Translations under genes and position numbers: made by a program
The notes under the pieces: generated by a model
Told to the model about the DNA's origin: nothing
Databases searched by the model: none
Seen by the model: only the letters and a program-made list of their open reading frames with translations
Source of the DNA: Chloroflexota bacterium
GTDB lineage: Bacteria; Chloroflexota; Anaerolineae; Anaerolineales; Villigracilaceae
Assembly: GCA_021796315.1 (NCBI GenBank)
Contig: JAJYOH010000155.1
Span: 1 to 10,831, forward strand
Length of the DNA: 10,831 nucleotides
Direction: 5' to 3'
Shown: positions 6,770-10,831 of the stretch, one piece after another
Position numbering within the stretch: position 1 is the stretch's first letter
Layout of the letters: every line of letters begins with the position of its first letter

Positions 6770-8473
6770 TTACTTGGACAGGCCGGACAGGTCAACAAAC
6801 CAGACCGGGTGGAATTTGAAACCCTTTAAATCCTTGCTGAAAGCATGCACATATTGGGATTGATAGAGCATAGTGAACGGCATTTCTTCAATAAAGATGG
6901 CCTGTAGCTGCTCCACAGCAGTTTTGCGAATGGCGGGGTCGGAAGTGGTGCGGATCTGGGTGGCCAGCTTGTTGGCATCGGCGTTCTGGAACCACATGCG
7001 GAAGGCAATCGAACGATCACCCAATCCAAAGTAGTCGGTCCACATGGTCACATCCAGGTAATCAGGAGTCCAACCGCCAAAGGCCATTGGGAGTTGCTGG
7101 GCGCGCATCTGGGTTAGATAAACACTCTGCTCCAGTGGCTTGAGGTTGAGGGTGATGCCGGCTTCAGCCAGGTCGTTCTTCAACTTGGCGGCGACGGTAT
7201 CGCGGGTGGCGTTGGAAGCGTAATACAGGTCAAGCGTTACGCCGTTGGGGTATCCGGCAGCGGCGAGCAGCGACTTGGCCTTTGCCAGATCGCGGCCCTG
7301 AGTCTTGGACGGATCGACGCCGATGATCCCGATCGGGATGATGCTGGGGGCGCGGGCGGCATAACCGTTCAAGACGGCCTTGGCGATGCCTTCGTAATCA
7401 ATGGCGTAGGCCACTGCCTGGCGAACTTCCTTTTTGCAAATGATCGCGAACGAATCGGGGCTTTGCAGGGTCTTGAATACATCAGGATTCTTGGCCTTGA
7501 TGGCATCGGGGCATTGGTACGCCATGGCCAGGTAGTTTTCATCGAGGGACTGGTCGACAGAAATGGTCAGGTTGGGATCGGCCTTGGCCTGGTCTACCAG
7601 ATCAGTTGCCAGGTTGCCGATCATATCCGCATCGCCTTTTTGCAGCATCTGCAGTTGGGTGGTGGGATCAGATACATGGGTGATGACGACCTTGTCAAAC
7701 TTGGGGGCACCCTTCCAATAATTCTTGTTGGCGACCAGGTCAATTTCGGACTTGGGTGACCATTTGGTAAGGATGAAAGGCCCGGAGCCAGCCGAGTTCT
7801 GATCCATCCACTCCTTGGCCTTGTCTGCGGTCTTGGCGTCGGCAGCATCGGTACCGCCGTGCTCCTTGACCAGCTTTGAATCCTGGATGCCCAGGCTGGG
7901 GTTGCTGGCGCTGGACAGGAACTGGGGCAGGGGTTGGGCCTTGCCATCGGTGCCGACCGTTGTTGAGACTTTGACAGTGTAATCATCCACTGCTTCAACC
8001 TTGCCGACGCCATCCAGGTTGAAAGCGGGTGCGCCAGCCACATTCAGCAGGCGGTTCCATGAAAAAACCACGTCCGCAGCGGTGACAGGATTACCGGAGG
8101 CAAACTTGGCATCCTTGCGCAGGTGGAAAATGAATTGAGTGAAATCGGCATTGACATCCCATGATTCGGCCAGTCGTGGCACGATGGTATTCAAGTCCTC
8201 GGGGCGGATATCGACCAGGGTGTCATACGTGTTGATGTGGATGAACAGGTTGGTCGTCTCACCAGCGTAAGCGGGATCAAGCGTGACTACATCATCCAGG
8301 TTCATAGCGATGACCAGGGTGCCGCCAGTGGGGGCAACTGTCGGCTCAGCCGGAGCGCTAGTTGCTCCTGCCGGGCTTTGCACTTCGGGTGTGGTTGCAG
8401 AGCCACAGCCCGTCAAAATGCCGGCCAATAAAATCACCAGCATAACGAACGGAAATACACGATTTAGTTTCAT
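6770..8473 (-). CDS. Family-5 peptide-binding lipoprotein of the ABC importer
   Basis: This solute-binding protein (SBP_bac_5 family; DppE in B. subtilis, DppA/OppA in E. coli) captures peptides outside the membrane and delivers them to DppBC. From ATG 8473 it has 567 residues. The signal peptide MKLNRVFPFVMLVILLAG ends in the lipobox LTGC, with Cys23 for lipid attachment. An Ala/Pro/Thr-rich linker (about 24-50) precedes GGTLVIAMNLDDVVTLDPA, where the ligand-binding domain starts. Family stretches such as FHLRKDAKFASGNPVTAADVVFSW (split by domain I) and EVRQAVAYAIDYEGI follow. A perfect AAGGAGG lies 4 bases before this ATG; an upstream ATG at 8509 would put that site inside the gene and spoil the signal peptide. 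Peptide length and type cannot be read from sequence. Confidence 0.94.
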   Translation of the reverse strand: MKLNRVFPFVMLVILLAGILTGCGSATTPEVQSPAGATSAPAEPTVAPTGGTLVIAMNLDDVVTLDPAYAGETTNLFIHINTYDTLVDIRPEDLNTIVPRLAESWDVNADFTQFIFHLRKDAKFASGNPVTAADVVFSWNRLLNVAGAPAFNLDGVGKVEAVDDYTVKVSTTVGTDGKAQPLPQFLSSASNPSLGIQDSKLVKEHGGTDAADAKTADKAKEWMDQNSAGSGPFILTKWSPKSEIDLVANKNYWKGAPKFDKVVITHVSDPTTQLQMLQKGDADMIGNLATDLVDQAKADPNLTISVDQSLDENYLAMAYQCPDAIKAKNPDVFKTLQSPDSFAIICKKEVRQAVAYAIDYEGIAKAVLNGYAARAPSIIPIGIIGVDPSKTQGRDLAKAKSLLAAAGYPNGVTLDLYYASNATRDTVAAKLKNDLAEAGITLNLKPLEQSVYLTQMRAQQLPMAFGGWTPDYLDVTMWTDYFGLGDRSIAFRMWFQNADANKLATQIRTTSDPAIRKTAVEQLQAIFIEEMPFTMLYQSQYVHAFSKDLKGFKFHPVWFVDLSGLSK

Positions 8474-8477
8474 GTCT

Positions 8478-8484
8478 CCTCCTT
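8478..8484 (-). promoter_or_regulatory. Ribosome binding site AAGGAGG of the binding-protein gene
   Basis: AAGGAGG on the - strand ends 4 bases before ATG 8473. It is the strongest ribosome site in the window, fixes the start of the lipoprotein, and fits high expression of the binding protein relative to its permeases. Confidence 0.85.
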
Positions 8485-8502
8485 GGAGAGTAAGAAATTT
8501 AT

Positions 8503-8516
8503 CTGGCAAATGCCAG
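8503..8516. repeat. Short dyad CTGGCA-AA-TGCCAG in the leader of the binding-protein gene
   Basis: Six-base arms around AA lie in the 158-base gap between the M55 gene and the binding-protein gene, 30 bases upstream of the ATG. A TAAAAT (8535-8540 on the - strand) just upstream could be the -10 box of an internal promoter, although no good -35 is visible. The dyad would fall near the start of that transcript and could be an operator. The evidence is weak. Confidence 0.35.
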
Positions 8517-8631
8517 GAGAACCCATTCGAGGCTATTTTACCCGCAATACGCGCTGACTGCTAATAGCAAATAAAGTGGTCTTGCATTTTTCGATTGAGT
8601 TCATTTTCGCCTACACCTGATCGGCGTATAC

Positions 8632-9456
8632 CTACCTCGCCAGCGCGAGCATGGCGCGGAACGCGAGATATACTGTGACCATGTCATCAGCCGCGTATTC
8701 AACGCGACGATCCATGGTCCGTTTTGCATGGGGTAAGAACGCGGCTTTGTCAGCCATATCTGATTGTTCGAATTCCACCGTCATCTTGATGGGCGCAGGG
8801 ACTTTGAAGGGCTTGGGCGCTTTTTTGTTCTTGAGATTTTTCATGGCGCGCTCTGCAGCCTCTTCAATTAACTTTGACGTCACCGAGGGCGGCAAACATT
8901 CCGCGGACATGCGGCTCACGGCTTTCTTCACCTGTGCGGTTTCGATCTCATTGCCAAAAAATTCCCGAACCTCCGCGCACAGGGTTTGATCCCCAGACGC
9001 CATAATGATGGGAACATCAAAATGACCGCATACCGCGCCGTTCAAACCCGATTCGCCAAACGCCCGATCGTTAATCCATAATCCTGACACGCGCTCATCA
9101 GACCATGTGTGGTCGAGAATGGCGTTAATCGAGCCCATGCGTCCATGATAGCCAATATACATGACGCCGTCCACACCTTCATCCACACCATGCACCATCG
9201 AAAGGCGCGAAGGTGTACCAGAATTAAGCATGGCGCGCGGATCCAATTCTTCGATGAGAATATTCCTGCTGTTGTTATGACCATCCGTCACGGCGACTGA
9301 TGTTGCGCCTCCCGCGAAAGCGCCGCGAATGGCGGCATTGACATCTCCGGTCATTAATTTACGGAAGCGGGAATATTCGGGATGATTGGGGTTGACCTGA
9401 TCCCAGTATACAACGCCTGTAATCCCTTCCATATCTGCGGCAATTAGAATTTTCAT
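8632..9456 (-). CDS. dppA: M55 family D-aminopeptidase (DppA-type, zinc-dependent)
   Basis: M55 enzymes remove N-terminal D-amino acids, especially D-Ala, from short peptides; B. subtilis DppA, the first gene of its dppABCDE operon, is the model. The product is 274 residues, the family length. Metal-site motifs are intact: Asp8 and Glu10 in AADMEGITG, His60 in VTDGHNN, His104 in GYHGRMG, His116 in LDHTW and Glu135 in FGESGLNG. There is no signal peptide, so it acts in the cytoplasm. ATG 9456 has AAGGA 5 bases upstream. It heads a same-strand run with a peptide-binding protein and two permeases, so imported peptides are its likely substrates. The 158-base gap to the next gene leaves room for an internal promoter. 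A 24-bp palindrome lies about 100 bases upstream. Confidence 0.95.
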   Translation of the reverse strand: MKILIAADMEGITGVVYWDQVNPNHPEYSRFRKLMTGDVNAAIRGAFAGGATSVAVTDGHNNSRNILIEELDPRAMLNSGTPSRLSMVHGVDEGVDGVMYIGYHGRMGSINAILDHTWSDERVSGLWINDRAFGESGLNGAVCGHFDVPIIMASGDQTLCAEVREFFGNEIETAQVKKAVSRMSAECLPPSVTSKLIEEAAERAMKNLKNKKAPKPFKVPAPIKMTVEFEQSDMADKAAFLPHAKRTMDRRVEYAADDMVTVYLAFRAMLALAR

Positions 9457-9738
9457 ATTGTTCCTTTTCTTGGGTCAGTCTGTTCTTGTTGTTTAGTCTC
9501 ATCGCCACGCAGCGATACAACTCGAATAATACTCCGCCAGCAGCGAATCGGACACATTATCACATACATAACTATGTATGTGAATGCTTATCAACATTGT
9601 TCTCCAAGCAAGCCTTTTCACGGATATGCACGAAAGACTTTATTTTTCTCAAAAAGCGATTTCTACCATACTCTTATTGCACGGCTCTATGTTGTTCGTT
9701 GCAACATATCACTTGTTACTTATCCATCGCCGCATTTC
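9457..9738. other. AT-rich upstream region of the M55/dpp-type operon, no gene seen
   Basis: This stretch lies between the M55 start and the end of the NlpC/P60 relic and should hold the promoter of the - strand operon. A TATTAT lies near 9525-9530 on the - strand but has no convincing -35 partner. It also has the 24-bp palindrome (9560-9583) and a 7-bp stem TATGTTG/CAACATA (9688-9708) without a T tail. Open frames crossing it on the + strand are Cys/His/Arg-rich, lack ribosome sites and resemble no protein family. Confidence 0.5.
9560..9583. promoter_or_regulatory. 24-bp palindrome, candidate operator for the dpp-type operon
   Basis: TCACATACATA and TATGTATGTGA are perfect 11-base inverted arms around a 2-base AC centre. 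The site lies 104-127 bases upstream of the M55 start. The short spacer and length suit a dimeric DNA-binding regulator better than a terminator, and no T tail follows on either strand beyond the arms. The regulator is not in the window. Confidence 0.5.
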
Positions 9739-9993
9739 TCATCTCAAGAACGACCCTGCTTGCATATAGATCTTGCGCAAAGATTCGTTTTCCCGCACAT
9801 CGTCAATGTAAACGCCATTTCGCCCACGTGAAGAGTGGATTATTACATATCCGCCAAGACTTATTCCCACATGCGTTACATGACGGTATCCATCCCTTTC
9901 GCCGAAGGAGAGCAAGTCGCCGATCTCAAATCTTGGTTCCATGTGTTTAGCTGCAGCGGCTTGCATATCTGCATCACGTGGAATTTCGATCCC
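9739..9993 (-). pseudogene. 5'-truncated NlpC/P60 family cell-wall peptidase remnant
   Basis: The - strand frame has the C-terminal half of an NlpC/P60 domain: GIEIPRDADMQAAA, then GDLLSFGE, HVTHVGISLGGYVIIHSSRG, and a natural-looking end YMQAGSFLR with stop at 9739-9741. HVGISLG holds the catalytic His and IIHSS the third polar residue. The N-terminal half with the catalytic Cys (DCSG motif) is absent: resemblance stops at about 9993, where sequence of an unrelated gene on the other strand begins. NlpC/P60 enzymes cut the D-Glu-meso-DAP (or equivalent) bond in peptidoglycan stems. A 95-residue frame opening at 10026 exists but lacks the nucleophile, so it should be inactive. Confidence 0.8.
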
Positions 9994-9996
9994 GAC

Positions 9997-10491
9997 AACG
10001 TGATCGCTGTGCGCGAAAACCTGCATCGGCTCAACCCGAATGCGGTTGTGATCGAAGGCGCCTCCCCGCTATTCGTGGACAACCCCGAAGCCATTCGCGG
10101 GGTGCGCGTACTGGTTATCGAAGATGGCCCAACATTGACTCACGGCGAGATGGCTTATGGCACTGGTTACGTTGCGGCGCACAGATTTGGCGCGGCTGAG
10201 ATCGTTGACCCGCGGCCGTTCGCAGTGAAATCCATCGCGGCAACGTATGTCAAATATCCAAAGACGGGACCGATCCTTCCCGCCATGGGTTACGGCGAAG
10301 CGCAGATGAAAGACCTGGAAGAAACTATCAATAAATCAGATGTGGATTTAGTGATCGTCGGCACGCCAATTGACCTGACGCGTGTCATCAAGATCAAGAA
10401 ACCGTATCAGCGCGTTCGATATGAATTGCAGGAGATCGGTCAGCCGACCTTGCAGGATTTGTTGATGAAGAAGTTCGGGAAGAAAAAGTAA
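9997..10491 (+). pseudogene. 5'-truncated COG2403-type predicted GTPase (cyclic-2,3-DPG synthetase-like), C-terminal part
   Basis: From DNVIAVRENL at about 9997 to the stop at 10489-10491, the frame matches the C-terminal third of the COG2403 predicted GTPase family, related to cyclic 2,3-diphosphoglycerate synthetase (about 440-460 residues). Telling motifs are RVLVIEDGPTLTHGEMAYG, GAAEIVDPRP, LPAMGYGEAQMKDLEETI and VIVGTPIDLTRVI. The N-terminal part with the nucleotide-binding P-loop is missing. The open frame extends back to an ATG at 9835, but those extra 54 residues are the antisense of the NlpC/P60 relic and have no family resemblance. No ribosome site precedes the ATG at 9835 or the in-frame GTG at 10000. 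The surviving coding sequence is undamaged, so the break may be recent or an assembly chimera. Confidence 0.82.
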
Positions 10492-10515
10492 CGATATTGG
10501 AGATTAGATATTCGG

Positions 10516-10548
10516 GAGTCGGGTGATAGAATTCATCCGACTCTTTTT
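10516..10548 (+). terminator. Rho-independent terminator after the GTPase fragment
   Basis: An 11-bp stem, GAGTCGGGTGA (10516-10526) with TCATCCGACTC (10533-10543), has one G-T wobble and a 6-base loop and is followed by TTTTT. It begins 25 bases after the stop at 10491, suggesting the terminator of the original intact GTPase gene survived the truncation. It also insulates the lipoprotein gene downstream. Confidence 0.87.
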
Positions 10549-10566
10549 GTTTACGGAGGTGGTGAT

Positions 10567-10831
10567 ATGAAAAGGATTTTGTTCTCACTCTTGATATGCT
10601 GTATTTTGCTGACAGCTTGTTCCCCACAAACCCTGGTAGCAGCCATACCGACCGCGTCAGTGGAAGTATCCCCCACCGTCACAGCTACCCCCTCTGTGAC
10701 CGAAACCCCCACCGCCGTGCCGACCCCGGAATCCTCCCCGACCCCCGCCGGGCCGAAAGAAGGGGATACAAAGGTTGAAGTCAAAAACGGAATATCAGAA
10801 ACATTTACGTATCATGTAGAAATAAATGCCG
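10567..10831 (+). CDS. Secreted lipoprotein with Pro/Thr-rich linker (partial, runs off the right edge)
   Basis: An open frame from ATG 10567 continues to the end of the window (88 codons seen). MKRILFSLLICCILLTAC is a lipoprotein signal peptide with lipobox LTAC and lipid-attachment Cys18. A linker rich in Thr, Pro, Ser and Val with repeated TPT/TPE-like units covers about residues 29-62, and then KEGDTKVEVKNGISETFTYHVEI begins what looks like a beta-rich domain. GGAGGT (10556-10561) is a well-spaced ribosome site. The mature domain is cut off, so its function cannot be named; a surface-anchored binding or cell-wall protein is only a guess. It sits 19 bases after a terminator, so it needs its own promoter. 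Confidence 0.8.
   Translation, partial: MKRILFSLLICCILLTACSPQTLVAAIPTASVEVSPTVTATPSVTETPTAVPTPESSPTPAGPKEGDTKVEVKNGISETFTYHVEINA

Noticed and set aside
7621..8043. 140-residue - strand open frame
   Set aside because: It is an out-of-frame reading within the binding-protein gene, Pro/Ser/Arg-rich with no family resemblance.
8474..8509. Earlier ATG at 8509 for the binding protein
   Set aside because: It would place a perfect AAGGAGG ribosome site within the coding region and put 12 extra residues before an otherwise ideal lipoprotein signal peptide.
9486..9950. 154-residue + strand open frame
   Set aside because: It has no ribosome site and unusual Cys/His/Arg-rich composition, and its right part is antisense to a recognisable NlpC/P60 domain.
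1..10831. CRISPR array, tRNA/rRNA genes, insertion sequences
   Set aside because: No regularly spaced direct repeats, no tRNA-like folds with a GTTCRA arm outside coding genes, and no transposase-like frames were seen on either strand.

Overview
The window looks like part of a bacterial chromosome. Gene content and protein style (an anaerobe with NiFe-hydrogenase maturation genes, family-5 peptide uptake, a COG2403-type predicted GTPase, and Pro/Thr-linker lipoproteins) fit an anaerobic Chloroflexota (Anaerolineae-like) lineage. That assignment rests on recalled protein resemblance and is not proven. No rRNA, tRNA, CRISPR array or intact mobile element is visible.

Layout. (1) Positions 1-2198, + strand: the end of a hyp operon, with a possible 3' tip of hypC, then hypD and hypE. 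Their products build and insert the Fe(CN)2CO group of NiFe hydrogenases. (2) 2199-2925: an accessory stretch. It has nested inverted repeats, a 14-bp palindrome, a strong + strand terminator, and the decayed C-terminal end of a comM/yifB-type Mg-chelatase-like gene. (3) 2926-4724: a divergent pair, a cytoplasmic C39-like cysteine peptidase (-) and alanine racemase (+), separated by a very short region centred on the palindromic -10 box ATTATAAT. (4) 4743-9456, - strand: a probable peptide-use operon read right to left. It encodes an M55 D-aminopeptidase, a family-5 peptide-binding lipoprotein, then the DppB and DppC permeases, and ends in a terminator shared with alr. A second strong terminator lies between the binding protein and the permeases. 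No ATPase (DppD/DppF) gene is present. (5) 9457-10491: an AT-rich upstream region with a 24-bp palindrome, then a junction at about 9993-9997 where two unrelated genes, both missing their 5' parts, meet head to head: the C-terminal half of an NlpC/P60 peptidase (-) and the C-terminal part of a COG2403-type GTPase (+). (6) 10516-10831: a terminator, then the start of a lipoprotein gene that runs off the window.

How the genes may work together. The M55 D-aminopeptidase, the peptide importer and alanine racemase (plus, more loosely, the C39-like peptidase) suggest uptake and use of D-amino-acid-containing peptides such as cell-wall fragments, resembling the B. subtilis dppA-E arrangement. This is inferred from family functions and gene order. 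I found no clearly new multi-gene system. The least expected items are the two gene relics, the 9.99-kb junction, the terminator inside the operon, and the unexplained palindromes.
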